From the NCBI RefSeq assembly GCF_016097555.1, contig NC_054703.1, positions 16,235,390-16,299,389 of the forward strand: a stretch of 64,000 bases of DNA, in the 5' to 3' direction. The stretch is from Gigantopelta aegis. Lineage: Eukaryota > Mollusca > Gastropoda > Neomphalida > Peltospiridae. Below are positions 1 through 11,749 of this stretch, in pieces; positions within the stretch are counted from its first letter, which is position 1, and each line of letters starts with the position of its first letter. Position numbers and translations under genes: made by a program. The notes under the pieces are model-generated. The model was not told where the DNA came from. It ran no database searches and saw only the letters and a program-made list of their open reading frames with translations.

Positions 1-113
1 TTCCACGTAGCTAGAAGTAAACAAAAATAGTTTAAAAGATTTGATAAACCACATTTTACAAAAATGATAGAGAAAAAACAGGGACACAATTTTAGGCGCC
101 GGTGACACATATA

Positions 114-600
114 CTTTGCACTCCACTGGATTTGCACTCCCCAGTCAACATTATACGTAGAATAAGCACTCCCCAGTGCATATTATACGTGTAATATACA
201 CTCCCTCAGTCTATATTATAAGTATAATAGGCACTCACTCTGAATAATATACACTCCCCCAGTCTATAGTATATGTATAATAGGCACTCCCTCTGAATAA
301 TATACACTCCCCCAGTCTATAGTATATGTATAATAGGCACTCCCTCTGAATAATATACACTCCCCCAGTCTATATTATATGTATAATAGGCACTCCCTCT
401 GAATAATATACACTCCCCTAGTCTATATTATATGTATAATAGGCACTCCCTCTGAATAATATACACTCCCCCAGTCTATATATTATATGTATAATAGGCC
501 CTTCCTCTGAATAATATACACTCCCTCAGTCTATATTATATGTATAATAGGCACTCCCTCTGAATAATATGCCCTCTCCATTACACGTAGGGTATAATAT
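114..600. repeat. 53-bp minisatellite, about 7 copies
   Basis: Units of about 53 bp contain AATATACACTCCCCCAGTCT and TATGTATAATAGGCACTCCC. They repeat from about 185 with small changes. The first units grade into the inverted end of the foldback-like structure. Confidence 0.85.
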
Positions 601-904
601 ATTTTTAAGCACTCACATAATTATATATTTTTAGTGTTTTTGACGTTTGAATAGCCAGTGCACTTTGAAAAAGTTGGTATAAATCTCAGTGGCGAATCTA
701 AACGAGGGCGTTGGGTATATGAATCAGGGGCGGACCCAAAGAGGCTAAAACTCTTCTGGATCCACCCTTGCAAATTTGCAGAATAAAACTAATAACTCAT
801 CATATGTGGTGATCGGATGGATCCCAGAATCTCTTCACCCATCACTGGCTTCCCTTACTTCCGATTAATATGACAACAATTATGTGGAGATAACATAGCA
901 AAGC
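601..904. other. Non-repetitive interval, nothing recognised
   Basis: AT-rich DNA between two minisatellites. No reading frame of note, no RNA gene and no splice-bordered exon were recognised. Confidence 0.5.
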
Positions 905-1464
905 TTGGTCTTAAACATATAATCTACACTACCCATTCATTAGTATACACATAACCTGGAATTCACATTAATTATTACAAATCTATTAGTATTAAGTCTA
1001 CAATGTATACTCCATGTTCATTATTAGACATATAATCTACACTACCCATTCATTAGTATACACATAACCTGGAATTCACATTAATTATTACAAATCTATT
1101 AGTATTCCGTCTATACTCCATGTTCATTATTAAACATATAATCTACACTACCCGTTCATTATTATACACATAACCTGGAATTCACATTAATTATTACAAA
1201 TCTATCAGTATTCCGTCTGTACTCCATGTTCATTATTAGACATATAATCTACACTACCCATTCATTAGTATACACATAACCTGGAATTCACATTAATTAT
1301 TACAAATCTATTAGTATTCAGTCTGTACTCCATGTTCATTATTAGACATATAATCTACACTACCCATTCATTAGTATACACATAACCTGGAATTCACATT
1401 AATTATTACAAATCTATTAGTATTCAGTCTGTACTCCATGTTCATTATTAGACATATAATCTAC
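905..1464. repeat. 106-bp minisatellite, about 5 copies
   Basis: The unit of about 106 bp contains ACCTGGAATTCACATTAATT and TCCATGTTCATTATTAGACA. It is repeated in direct orientation with small indels in the second copy. Confidence 0.85.
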
Positions 1465-2555
1465 ACTACGCATTCATTATTATACACATAACCTACACTA
1501 CTCATTCACTGCTATACACATCACCTGCACTACCCCTTCATTATTATACACATAACCTACACTACTCATTCATTGCTATACACATCGCTATACACATCAT
1601 CTGCACTACCCATTCATTATTATACACATAACCTACACTACTCATTCACTGCTATACACATCGCTATACACATCATCTGCACTACCCATCATTATTATAC
1701 CCATTCATTATTATACACATAACCTACACTACTCATTCATTGCTATACACATCGCTATACACATCATCTGCACTACCCATTCATTATTATACACATAACC
1801 TACACTACTCATTCATTGCTATACACATCGCTATACACATCATCTGCACTACCCATTCATTATTATACACATAACCTACACTACTCATTCATTGCTATAC
1901 ACATCATCTGCACTACCCATTCATTATTATACACATAACCTACACTACTCATTCATTGCTATACACATCATCTGCACTACCCATTCATTATTATACACAT
2001 AACCTACACTACTCATTCATTGCTATACACATCGCTATACACATCATCTGCACTACCCATTCATTATTATACACATAACCTACACTACTCATTCATTGCT
2101 ATACACATCGCTATACACATCATCTGCACTACCCATTCATTATTATACACATAACCTACACTACTCATTCATTGCTATACACATCGCTATACACATCATC
2201 TGCACTACCCATTCATTATTATACACATAACCTACACTACTCATTCATTGCTATACACATCGCTATACACATCATCTGCACTACCCATTCATTATTATAC
2301 ACATAATCTACACTACTCATTCATTATTATAGTGCATCCATTGTTACAACATAATCTACACTACATTCATTAGAATGCATATATCCTACGTCTATTACTA
2401 GTATAGATATTAATACATGTAATATACACTCCACCTGCATTATTTTACATATAATCTGCACTCCCCATTCATTACTATACACATAACCTACATGACTCAT
2501 TCATTGCTATACACATCATCTGCACCACCCATTCATTATTATACACATAACCTAC
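1465..2555. repeat. 76-bp minisatellite, about 11 copies plus diverged end
   Basis: The unit contains CCTACACTACTCATTCATTG and a CTATACACATCG dimer that is present once or twice, giving about 64 or 76 bp. The first half resembles part of the preceding 106-bp unit, so the two arrays probably share an origin. Units become irregular after about 2340. Confidence 0.85.
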
Positions 2556-2925
2556 CATAACGTTATTTAAATTTTTTTTGGTTCAAGGCCAAACTCTTTC
2601 TACTTAATTCTCCTGGGGCAAAAAATTTAAAATTAAATATTTAGATTAAATTTTCTTTATTTGGACCGCCCGTCGAAACTGTTTTGTAATATTAGGAATT
2701 AGTTGTCATATTCATAATTTTTAGACAAGCCTTCTGAATTAAGCCATTCCATTGTAGTATAAAGTCAAAATTGTCCCTATTAATTAAATACCTTCTGTCC
2801 GATGCTCAACCGCTGGCCTTGTCAGAGACTGGACGTGGGATGGACGTGCCTGAACCTCTGTTGGATATAGACACGTTAATAAAGTAACAGTACAGTAATG
2901 TATTCAGTATTTAAATATAGTCGTG

Positions 2926-3075
2926 GAGAGTGCATATTATATGTATAATAACTAGGGGAGTGCAAATAATTCAAGGGGAGTGCATATTATACATATAATA
3001 ATAACTGGGGGAGTGCAAATTATACAAATAATAATGACTGGGGAGTGCATATTCTTGGGGAGTGCAAATTAAATG
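2926..3075. repeat. Inverted subterminal array of the foldback-like structure
   Basis: Four to five units of GGGGAGTGCATATTATA or GGGGAGTGCAAAT type. They are the reverse complement of the GCACTCCCC units at 105-240. Confidence 0.7.
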
Positions 3076-3212
3076 CTACACCGGTACAAAATGATGGCCT
3101 TCTGCTGACATAATTATAAGATTTACAGCATTTTTAAAAAGTTACATGAATAGATGGTAGAAACTAGTCCCATTAATGTAAGGGGTCATTTGTTACTCTA
3201 TCTTGTATATTT

Positions 3213-3467
3213 GTGGCAATATCGAGTTTTATCTGTATATAATAGTATTTTATAATATTTGTAATGTTTCCTGTAACTAATTAAATTATTGTTATTTACA
3301 GGTAGTCATTGTATGTTATGTTTTTAATGTTTACTATACCTAATTAATCCAATGTCTCTTTCAGGTAATTCTGAAAAGGATAGTGCTCCTTTAATTTAAT
3401 TATTTACAGGAAACATTACAAATATTATAAAATACTATTATATACAGATAAAACTCGATATTGTCAC
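3213..3467. mobile_element. Hairpin MITE with arms of about 75 bp
   Basis: Arms at 3213-3288 and 3391-3467 are near-perfect reverse complements; both contain CAATATCGAGTTTTATCTGT or its complement. The loop is about 100 bp. No protein is encoded. The class is not assignable, because no convincing target duplication is visible. Confidence 0.7.
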
Positions 3468-3629
3468 ATATTGACTGATCTACTGACATTTATTTTAATT
3501 AACCCTACCCCTAATTCCTGCATGGCGCAGATTTCAACACCGTTATTAAAAACATCCAATTTTTATTTTTAAATCCTAATTTAAATAGATTTGACAACTA
3601 ATATAATTATGGCCAATACCATAAGTGTA

Positions 3630-3696
3630 TGACTCTCTCTCTCTCTCTCTCTCCCTCCCTCCCTCCCCCTCTCTCTCTCTGTCTCTCTCCCTCCCT

Positions 3697-3762
<66 letters not shown>

Positions 3763-3772
3763 ATTCTCTGTC
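3630..3772. repeat. (CT)n/(CCCT)n microsatellite
   Basis: A pure pyrimidine tract of CT with CCCT interruptions. Long frames over it translate to Arg-Glu or Ser-Leu repeats and are not genes. Confidence 0.95.
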
Positions 3773-4056
3773 TATCTCTCTACCCCCTCCCCAACCAGTG
3801 CTATCTAGAGTAAATCTTCATATTTGGGCAAAAAACGATGGATACATTAAGGCAATATGAACTAGCGTGAAACCTTTTCAGCATGTATTTCCATTATTCT
3901 CATCACAATATTAGTTGTAATGCATGTGAAAATGCTTAGTGGTTCCTTTACAACCCCATTATAGCCCTAATAATACATGTATGAATAAATGTTGTTATCC
4001 AGGTTTGGAATGTTTTTTTATTAAAGTATTACGGCAGAAATGTTGACCAAATAAAT

Positions 4057-4793
4057 GAATGAATGTTTAACGACACGAAAAATACATCGGCTATTGGGTG
4101 TCAAACTATGGTAAATTGAAAACTAAAGTGATGAGCAACAGTAATATAAAAATTCAACAGTTAAATTAAAACACAGTGTAAAGAACTGTGCAAAAATACA
4201 AATATCACAGTTAAATAATATTTAAAATTTACAATAAAACGCAGTATCACGTAGGAAATGTAAAATAAGTTCTGGATGGAATCGAAATGATTCCATCACA
4301 TTTCTCTGACCAAAAATATCTTTTCTACTTTCTTAGAGATGAGGACATTCCACCAAAATGTGGCATACCGTCAGAGTACACTGACAGCGCTCACACTGAG
4401 GTGGAGGATCCTTCTTCAAAATAAATGAATGGGTTAAATATGTATGACCGATGCGAGCACAACACAAGACTATTTCATCCTTCCTACACTGTCTATAGGA
4501 GGACTGCCACTCTCCCAAGACTGGCTTGATAGCATGAAGCTTGTTTGCAACCGAACCGTCCCAATCACATTGCCAAGTCGAAAAGATAAATTGGTTGATA
4601 CTAAGTTTAACATCAGTATAAGGTACACCAAACCTGGCATGAGGCAAATCCAAAGCAGGCTTGGCAGCAGAATCTGCCTTTTCATTACCCCTGATACCAA
4701 CATGGCTGGGCACCCAACAAAATACAACATCTTTATTGGCAATAGATAAAAAGACACACTTTCGTATCACCATCCCAATTAAGGGATGGTCCA
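4057..4793 (-). mobile_element. 5'-truncated LINE with RNase H, 19-bp target duplication
   Basis: The insert is flanked by a 19-bp duplication with one mismatch (4038-4056 and 4794-4812, core TGTTGACCAA). The 3' end on the minus strand ends in CATTCATTCATT repeats after TTTGACACCCAATAGCCGAT. It holds the C-terminal part of ORF2 with an RNase H segment, so it belongs to the I/Jockey-like side of the non-LTR tree rather than RTE; the clade is not certain. A second 3' end of the same family lies at 5507-5740. Confidence 0.85.
4222..4793 (-). pseudogene. LINE ORF2 C-terminal fragment (RNase H plus CCHC knuckle)
   Basis: Minus-strand translation shows FCWVPSHVGIRGNEKADSAA, the last catalytic block of RNase H (His and Asp visible). 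About 95 residues on follows a C-x2-C-x7-H-x4-C knuckle ending CHILVECPHL. A stop at 4333-4335 interrupts the frame. Another 36 in-frame codons that look like the normal LINE C-terminus (ending FLRDTAFYCKF) follow before the stop at 4222-4224. The reverse transcriptase and endonuclease are missing through 5' truncation. This is a dead fragment, not a host gene. Confidence 0.8.
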
Positions 4794-5094
4794 AAATGTT
4801 GACCAAGTAAATATAATATTTAATAACATGATAGAACGATTCGAACTTGCAATTACTAATTTGCCAACTCTATGGGTGGACTGGACAAAAGAACACAACC
4901 ACCCAGGCAATACACAATCGTTACACACTGCAGGTGCAATCAAATAATTTTTGCAAGGTGGGAGGGGGTCTACATTATCAGTAAATATACTTTGAAATAT
5001 GTGGACATTTATTTTTTGAGTGGAAGGGTAGGAATCCAAACCATGCACTGCTGGACAGTTTGACCCGTACCCCTCTATATCAAGGCTCCAGTCT

Positions 5095-5119
5095 AACCCT
5101 AACCCTAACCCTAAAACTA
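5095..5119. repeat. Interstitial telomere-like (CCCTAA) run
   Basis: Four consecutive CCCTAA units followed by a degenerate one, at the left edge of a SINE. TTAGGG is the usual molluscan telomere repeat. The run is too short to be a telomere. Confidence 0.7.
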
Positions 5120-5127
5120 ACGTGGGA

Positions 5128-5500
5128 CTGTCCTCGGTGGTGTTGTGGTTAGGCCATCGGTCTACAGGCTGGTAGGTACTGGGTTCGGATCCCAATCGAG
5201 GCATGGAAATTTTAATCCAGATACCGACTCCAAACCCTGAGTGAGTGCTCCACAAGGCTCAATGGGTAGGTGTAAACCACTTGCACCGACCAGTGATCCA
5301 TAACTGGTTCAACAAAGGCAATGGTTTGTGTTATCCTGCCTGTGGGAAGCGCAAATAAAAGATCCCTTGCTGCTAATCGGAAAGAGTAGCCCATGTAATG
5401 GCGACAGCGGGTTTCCTCTCAAACTCTGTGTGATCCTTAACCATATGTCTGAGGCCATATAACCGAACTAAAATGTGTTGAGTGCATTGTTAAATAATCC
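5128..5500 (+). mobile_element. SINE, head B, tail T1
   Basis: The tRNA-like head has A-box-like TGGTTAGGCCATCGG and B-box GGGTTCGGATCCC. The body contains GATCCATAACTGGTTCAACA and the tail AAATGTGTTGAGTGCATTGT. It is essentially full length. Confidence 0.85.
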
Positions 5501-5506
5501 CCTGCG

Positions 5507-5740
5507 CGTGCTGTAACCTCACCGTGGTGCAGGGGTGTAACATTCTCTTTGAGAATGGCCAATACAGCACACATTGAGTAAAAGTCTGTATCTACCTGTG
5601 ATATTTGTGTTTTTGCACGGTTCTTTACACCGTTTTTTTTTAACTGTTGAATTTTTATTATTGATGTTGATCATCACTTTAGATTTGCATTTACCATAGT
5701 TTGACACCCAATAGCCGATGTATTTTTTGTTAAATAAAAC
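5507..5740 (+). mobile_element. LINE 3' end, plus strand
   Basis: From about 5585 this is homologous to the reverse complement of 4085-4200, sharing TAACTGTTGAATTTTTATTA and TTTGACACCCAATAGCCGAT. It is a second, more truncated copy of the LINE at 4057-4793, with no coding part left. Confidence 0.75.
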
Positions 5741-5889
5741 ATTTCTTTCGTTTTCTTTCTTTCACCCACCTGGGCGAAATAGTAAAAAAATAACCTACCA
5801 TAAAGAGCCCCAAAATTAAGCGAATACACCCAAGAAATGTTCATGTCACTCATGGAGAACTTAGCATCATGACCTAGTCTAAGCACGGG

Positions 5890-6463
5890 GTCAAGACGTA
5901 GCCCAGTAGTACAGCGCTCGCTCGATGCGTGGTCGGTTTGGGATCAATCCCATTCAGTGGTCTCATTGGGTTATTTCTCGTTCCAGTCAGTGCACCACGA
6001 ATGGTGATGTATCAAAAGCCGTGGTATGTGCTATCCTGTCTATGGGATGGTTCATATAGAAGATCCCTTGCTACTAATGGAAAAATGAAAAATGTAACAG
6101 GTTTTGTTATATTTCTTGCTCCAGCCAGTGCACCACGACTGGTGGTGTATCAAAGGCCATGGTATGTGCTATCCTGTCTATTGGATGGTTCATATAAAAG
6201 ATCCTTTGCTACTAATGGAAAAATGTAACAGGTTTTGTTATATTTTTTTGCTCCAGCCATTGCACCATGACTGGTATGTCAAAGGCCATAGTATTTTTTA
6301 TCGTCTGTGTTATGGTGCATATAAAAGACCCCTTGCTGCTAATCGAAACGAGTAGCTCATGAAGTGGCGACAACAGGTTTCCTCTCAATATGTGTGTGGT
6401 CCTTAACCATATAACCGTAAATAAATTGTGTTGATTGCATCGTTAAATAAAACATTTCCTTCT
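5890..6463 (+). mobile_element. SINE, head A, tail T1, internal module tripled
   Basis: The head (GACGTAGCCCAGTAG, GGGATCAATCCC) is followed by three direct copies of a module of about 120 bp that runs from CCAGTGCACCACGACTGGT to GGAAAAATGTAACAGG. The T1 tail then ends at about 6463. Normal copies have the module once. Confidence 0.85.
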
Positions 6464-6566
6464 TCTTCCTCTGTTAAGACTGTCAAAATTATGAAATGTT
6501 TGACATCCAACATCCGATGATTAATAAATACGTGCTCTAGTGGTTTTGTTAAACAAAACAAACGTC
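6464..6566 (+). mobile_element. T2 tail fragment of a SINE
   Basis: Contains TTTGACATCCAACATCCGAT and GTGCTCTAGTGGTTTTGTTA. It is a 5'-truncated 3' end. Confidence 0.7.
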
Positions 6567-6611
6567 TTTCTTTTTTTGATGATCCAAAATATATAAGATA
6601 ATCCACCACAG

Positions 6612-7142
6612 AAGGAAGGAAATGTTTTATTTAACGACGCACTCAACACATTTTATTTACGGTTATATGGTGTCAGACATATGGTTAAGGACCACACAGA
6701 TACTGAGAAAGGAAACCTGCTGTCAACACTTAATAGGCTACTCTTTTCGATTAGCAGCAAGGGATCTTTTATATGCACCATCCCACAGAGAGGATAGTAC
6801 ATACCACGGCCTTTGATATACCAGTCGTGGTGCACTGGCTGGAACGAGAAATAGCACAAAACCTGTTACATTTTTCCATTAGTAGCAAAGGATGTTATAT
6901 GAACCATCCAATAGACAGGATAGCACATACCATGGCCTTTGATACACCACCAGTTGTGGTGCACTGGCTGGTGCAAGAAATATAACGAAACCTACATTTT
7001 TCCATTAGTAGCAAGGGATCTTTTATATGAACCATCCCATAGACAGGATAGCACATACCACGGCCTTTGATACACCAGTCGTGGTGCACCGACCGCACAC
7101 CAAGCGAGCACTTTACTACTGGGCTAGGTCCTGGACACCCCC
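6612..7142 (-). mobile_element. SINE, head A, tail T1, internal module tripled, inverted partner
   Basis: The T1 tail is at 6620-6690. Three copies of the module of about 120 bp follow, then the tRNA-like head (CAAGCGAGCACTTTACTACT) at the right. It faces the copy at 5890-6463 in opposite orientation with about 150 bp between, so the pair could form a long hairpin. Confidence 0.85.
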
Positions 7143-8246
7143 CCCCCTCCACCACAGAAATGGACATACATGTATCACTGATGCAGAAATAAGAATAAGA
7201 GGCCGTTCAAATATTACTTACCTGTAACGCCAGCACATGTATTAACAAAAAACAAATTCAATATTCTTTTGTTTTGTTTTAGTTTATTCTTGCTATTTTG
7301 CAGAAAAGTAAATGTCATGTAAACAAACAAACAACAAACAAACAATGGGAGGTAGATAAAAGACTTAAGAATTAGTTAACAAACATTTCCTGACAAAACA
7401 TATTAAACAATAAATTACATCATCTTTCATGATAATTATGTCATCCAGTAGCAAAATCTTAAATATGTTGGTTATAAGCAGACATAATAGACTATTTCTA
7501 GTTGCTATGTTAGACCAAGGTTGTATCTCTAAGTATCTCCCGTGATAATTCCGTCATCTGATAGCGAAATCTGTAACGTTTTGGTTATAAGCAGACATAA
7601 TACACATTTCTAGTTGCTATGTTAGACCCAGGTTGTATTTCTAAGTATCTCCCATGATAATTCCGTCATCCGATAGCGAAATCTGTAACGTTTTGGTTAT
7701 AATAAGAAATAATACACTATTTCTAGTTATGTATTTCTACGCATTACTACAAACAGAACTGCAGCCAGCTTGTCAAGTCATTATCACAAGGCCAAATCAC
7801 AGCACATCCAATGATCAAGCCAATTTCCCACCCCAAAAATATTCAGAAATGTAAAAATGCTTTAGAAAACAAGCACATCCAATGATAAGGCCAATTTCAA
7901 ATGGTGCACTACACCCTTACAAGAACATCAACCAAACGAGTTGAGAGATATAAATTAAGATCGATTATGGGTAATAAATAGGATATTAAACTCGCTACCA
8001 TTTTGTATCCTGTTTATATCCCTCGATAAATAATTGTCATTGTCACTCGGTAAAGCTTGTGACAAATGAAAATTATTTCACTCGGGAGGGTGAGTGATCG
8101 CCATCGCTTGCTAGACTGGTTTTTGGGCCAAATCTTAGATGAGTGCAATGTGATAGAAGACAATCATGGTACCAGTCAAATTATTAGCGAGTGTTCGGTC
8201 TCCTGAGCAGACCACCGATGATCTGGAACCTACTGCATCGATTCTC
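7143..8246. other. Intergenic DNA, no gene recognised
   Basis: AT-rich with short frames only. It holds one small minisatellite (7427-7735). Otherwise nothing was identified on either strand. Confidence 0.5.
7427..7735. repeat. Minisatellite of about 115 bp, 2.6 copies
   Basis: The unit contains TTTCTAGTTGCTATGTTAGA and GATAATTCCGTCATCTGATA. Copies begin near 7428, 7542 and 7650. Confidence 0.75.
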
Positions 8247-8312
8247 ATGATCGACATCCAATAACCGATGATCAATAAATCTATGTGTTCTAGTGGTGTT
8301 GTTAAACAAAAC
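8247..8312 (+). mobile_element. T2 tail fragment
   Basis: Shows GACATCCAATAACCGATGAT and TCTAGTGGTGTTGTTAAACA. Only the 3' end is present. Confidence 0.65.
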
Positions 8313-9145
8313 CAACTGGTTTATCCACAAACATGAATGGACAATACCCAAAGTCAAACTATTGGTTTATCTACAAACATGAATACCCAATACCCAAAGT
8401 CAAACTCTTGGTTTATCCACAAACATGAATGGACAATAACCATAGTCAAACTCTTGGTTTATCCACAAACATGAATACCCAATAACCATAGTCAAACTCT
8501 TGGTTTATCCACAAACATGAATACCCAATAGCCATAGTCAAACTCTTGGTTTATCCACAAACATGAATACCCAATAACCATAGTCAAACTCTTGGTTTAT
8601 CCACAAACATGAATACCCAATAGCCATAGTCAAACTCTTGGTTTATCCACAAACATGAATGGACAATAACCATAGTCAAACTCTTGGTTTATCCACACAC
8701 ATGAATGGACAATAACCATAGTCAAACTCTTGGTTTATCCACAAACATGAATGGACAATAACCATAGTCAAACTCTTGGTTTATCCACAAACATGAATAC
8801 CCAATAGCCATAGTCAAACTCTTGGTTTATCCACACACATGAATACCCAATAACCATAGTCAAACACTTGGTTTATCTACAAACATGAATACCCAATAGC
8901 CATAGTCAAACTCTTGGTTTATCTACAAACATGAATAATGAATGATTGAATGTTTAACGACACCACAGCACTAATTTTTTAATCGGCTATTGGGTGTCAA
9001 ACTACGGTCCACAAACATGAATGCCCAATAAACATAGTCAAACATTTGGTTCATCCACAAACATGAATGCCCAATAAACATAGTCAAACATTTGGTTCAT
9101 ACACAAACATCAATGCCCAATAACTATAGTCAAACACTTTAACCA
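8313..9145. repeat. 46-bp minisatellite, about 17 copies
   Basis: The unit contains CTCTTGGTTTATCCACAAAC and variants of ATGAATACCCAATAACCATA or ATGAATGGACAATAACCATA. Variant units alternate. The array is interrupted by a LINE tail at 8937-9007. Confidence 0.9.
8937..9007 (-). mobile_element. LINE 3'-tail fragment inside the 46-bp array
   Basis: Plus strand begins with ATGAATGATTGAATGTTTAA and continues to CGGCTATTGGGTGTCAAACT, the reverse complement of the LINE 3' end. ACAAACATGAAT-like sequence on both sides fits an insertion into the array. Confidence 0.75.
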
Positions 9146-9159
9146 ATTTGGGTGCAACA

Positions 9160-9192
<33 letters not shown>
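9160..9192. repeat. (GT)n microsatellite
   Basis: About 16 GT dinucleotides. Confidence 0.95.
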
Positions 9193-9193
<1 letters not shown>

Positions 9194-9850
9194 TGTTCTG
9201 AGAACACTAAGATCATTTTAATGTAGTAATATTAACAGCTGTTAAGGCTGAACATTTCAGAAGTTTTGAGGTCAACTGTTTCGAGGTCAGCACGTTTGTA
9301 TTCAATTTAGGCGGGATTATTTTAGGGTCAAACTTTATCACTTTGACTTTGGTGCATTCTAAAGCCCCGAAATAGTCTGTGTTTTTGCCCACTATCACCA
9401 ACTATTGCAGCACACTTGAAAAGTGTTTTGTCGTTTTTGTGATTTGATGCTGTACAATCACAGATTTATTTTTATACCCTTTACATGTAATCTGGATGAC
9501 AAAACAGTTATGACAATCAGAATAACAATATTAAACATTAGCTTATTACCACCATTAACTTTTGCATGTATTTCAATTCAATTTCTATGTCATAATATAT
9601 TCTGTGAAAAATAGGACAAAGTTGACAGGGAAACGTGACTGCTATTATTAGTTAGTAAAGTCACTTGCTAACTACCATGACAAAAATAAATATAGGTTAA
9701 CTATAAATATTTGGTGTTATTTATTTCATTATCTATTATCCTACTCAGAATACTAATCACTTTTACCATTATGACTTTTTTTTTTAATGAAATATCATAG
9801 TAAGCAACATATTATGTCATTTACCTACTTTTAGATATCAAACCACCCAC
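9193..9850. other. AT-rich interval, no gene recognised
   Basis: Short frames only, with no domain, no splice-supported exon and no known repeat recognised. Confidence 0.5.
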
Positions 9851-9989
9851 CAAGCGTCTCTCTTAGACCACTCAAAACATCATACACCTCCAAATTGCCT
9901 CCCTTACATGTACCCGACATATGACATTGCATACCTTCCAGCTTATCTCCCCTGAGTTCAATAAATAAAATACTCTCCAACTTACTTCC

Positions 9990-10665
9990 CCTGTATGAAT
10001 TGATATATCACATTCTCCAGTTTCCCTCTGTGGAATCAGCTTATCACATACTCTGCAAGTTACCTCCCCTACTTGATAATACATCACATCATTCAAGTTA
10101 CCTCCCTACTCAACTTGATACAGCACATCTGCCAGATCACCTCCCCTACTTGATCATACATCACATCATTCAAGTTACCTCCCTACTCAACTTGATACAG
10201 CACATCTGCCAGATCACCTCCCCTACTTGATGATACATCACATCATTCAAGTTACCTCCCCTACCCACCTTGATACAGCACATCTGCCAGATCACCTCCC
10301 CTACTTGACGATACATCACATCATTCAAGTTACCTCTCTACCCAACTTGATACAGCACATCTGCCAGATCACCTCCCCTACTTGATCATACATCACATCA
10401 TTCAAGTTACCTATCTACCCAACTTGATACAGCACATCTGCCAGATCACCTCCCCTACTTGACGATACATCACATCATTCAAGTTACCTATCTACCCAAC
10501 TTGATACAGCACATCTGCCAGATCACCTCCCCTACTTGATCATACATCACATCATTCAAGTTACCTATCTACCCAACTTGATACAGCACATCTGCCAGAT
10601 CACCTCCCCTACTTGACGATACATCGCATCATTCAAGTTACCTCCCCTACAGGACTTATATAACA
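9990..10665. repeat. 77-bp minisatellite, about 7 copies
   Basis: The unit contains CATCACATCATTCAAGTTAC and ACAGCACATCTGCCAGATCA. Starts are near 10080, 10158, 10235, 10312, 10388, 10466, 10543 and 10620. Looser matches extend to about 9880 on the left. Confidence 0.9.
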
Positions 10666-10706
10666 TTTTTTTCGAAGCTATCTCCTCTACATGACTTGAT
10701 TATATA

Positions 10707-10861
10707 CAGTGGCGTAGCACAGGTTGCCAGCATCTGGGGCAAGACAAGTATTGCGCCCCCTAACCAGTGGACCATTAATACTCCCCGAATCCCTTTCACC
10801 AGTCCAGAATTTTGTGTCCAGGGCAACCATGCCAGTGGAACCCGCCCACGCTATGCCACTG
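10707..10861. mobile_element. hAT-type MITE, 155 bp, 8-bp target duplication
   Basis: The ends CAGTGGCGTAGC and GCTATGCCACTG are terminal inverted repeats. The element is flanked by a perfect 8-bp duplication ATTATATA (10699-10706 and 10862-10869). An 8-bp duplication and CAG...CTG ends are the hAT signature. It carries no transposase. Confidence 0.85.
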
Positions 10862-10869
10862 ATTATATA

Positions 10870-11749
10870 TCTTTCACGTAAAATATACCTCTCCTACATG
10901 TTTATATATGACATCCTCCAACTTGCAACCCCTACCCAACCTGATACATCAACTTGCCAGTTTGCAAGTTACCTACACAATGTACCTTACCTGAGTTTAA
11001 CGGATTATACATGTACACCCTTCAATTTATTTCCCCTAAATATACATTTCAATTTATTTCCTCTAATTGTCTTACAAATTAATATATATCAGTTGCCCCC
11101 CCCCCAAACCCCAACAACCCCCCCCCCCCCCCCCCCAAAAAAAAATAAAATATTCTACTGAATATGGAATTGGCTAAAAAGTATAGGGACTGTAATTTTT
11201 ATATTTCACACTTTATTTGGGAGGGTGGGACCCAATATATGACTTATTTTTCTACTTGCCTCCTTTTCCTACCTCATCATCTTTTCACATTCAAAATAAC
11301 AAAGAGTGACATAAACTATACTCTTGATATACACATGTACATAAATTACTCGCACTGCAATCACACATCAAACACAAGAGTCACAAACATTTTAATATTT
11401 TAGGCTATTCTTTAGCTAGCCTCAGTTTATAACAATATCAAGGTGCTATTAAAGAAATATTACTTTGATTTCCTTTTTGTTAAGCCTGTTTTAAAGGCAT
11501 GTGATCTTATGTAAAGGTTGACTTAATATAATACAGTACAGTTAAACAATTAAATGTTTTGCCAAGTTGTAGTCTAATCTCAGAAGATTTCATTACAAAT
11601 AAAGGTTTCTTCCGTTTTATAAAAATATTGGCAAATAGGAAAAAGGACCAAGAGTTAACTCTTAAATAGCGAGAGTGTAACGTAACTCTCTTGAATAGAG
11701 CTGCAATTAATATGATTTACACAATACAAACACGACCAGGAAAAACAGC
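10870..11749. other. Intergenic DNA with a poly-C tract
   Basis: Contains poly-C runs at 11096-11131 and some decayed pieces like the 77-bp array. No gene or RNA was recognised. Confidence 0.5.

Larger units (their letters stand above)
100..3084. repeat. Foldback-like structure with inverted subterminal arrays
   Basis: Both ends carry CCGGTG facing inward, followed by short units containing GCACTCCCC. The left end (about 105-240) and the reverse complement of the right end (2926-3084) share TTTGCACTCCCCAGTCA-like segments and the same ATTATAYRTATAATA spacers. The inside holds two unrelated minisatellites. Inverted ends built of small direct repeats resemble foldback transposons. No coding region and no clear target duplication were found, so the mobile nature is inference. 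Confidence 0.45.
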
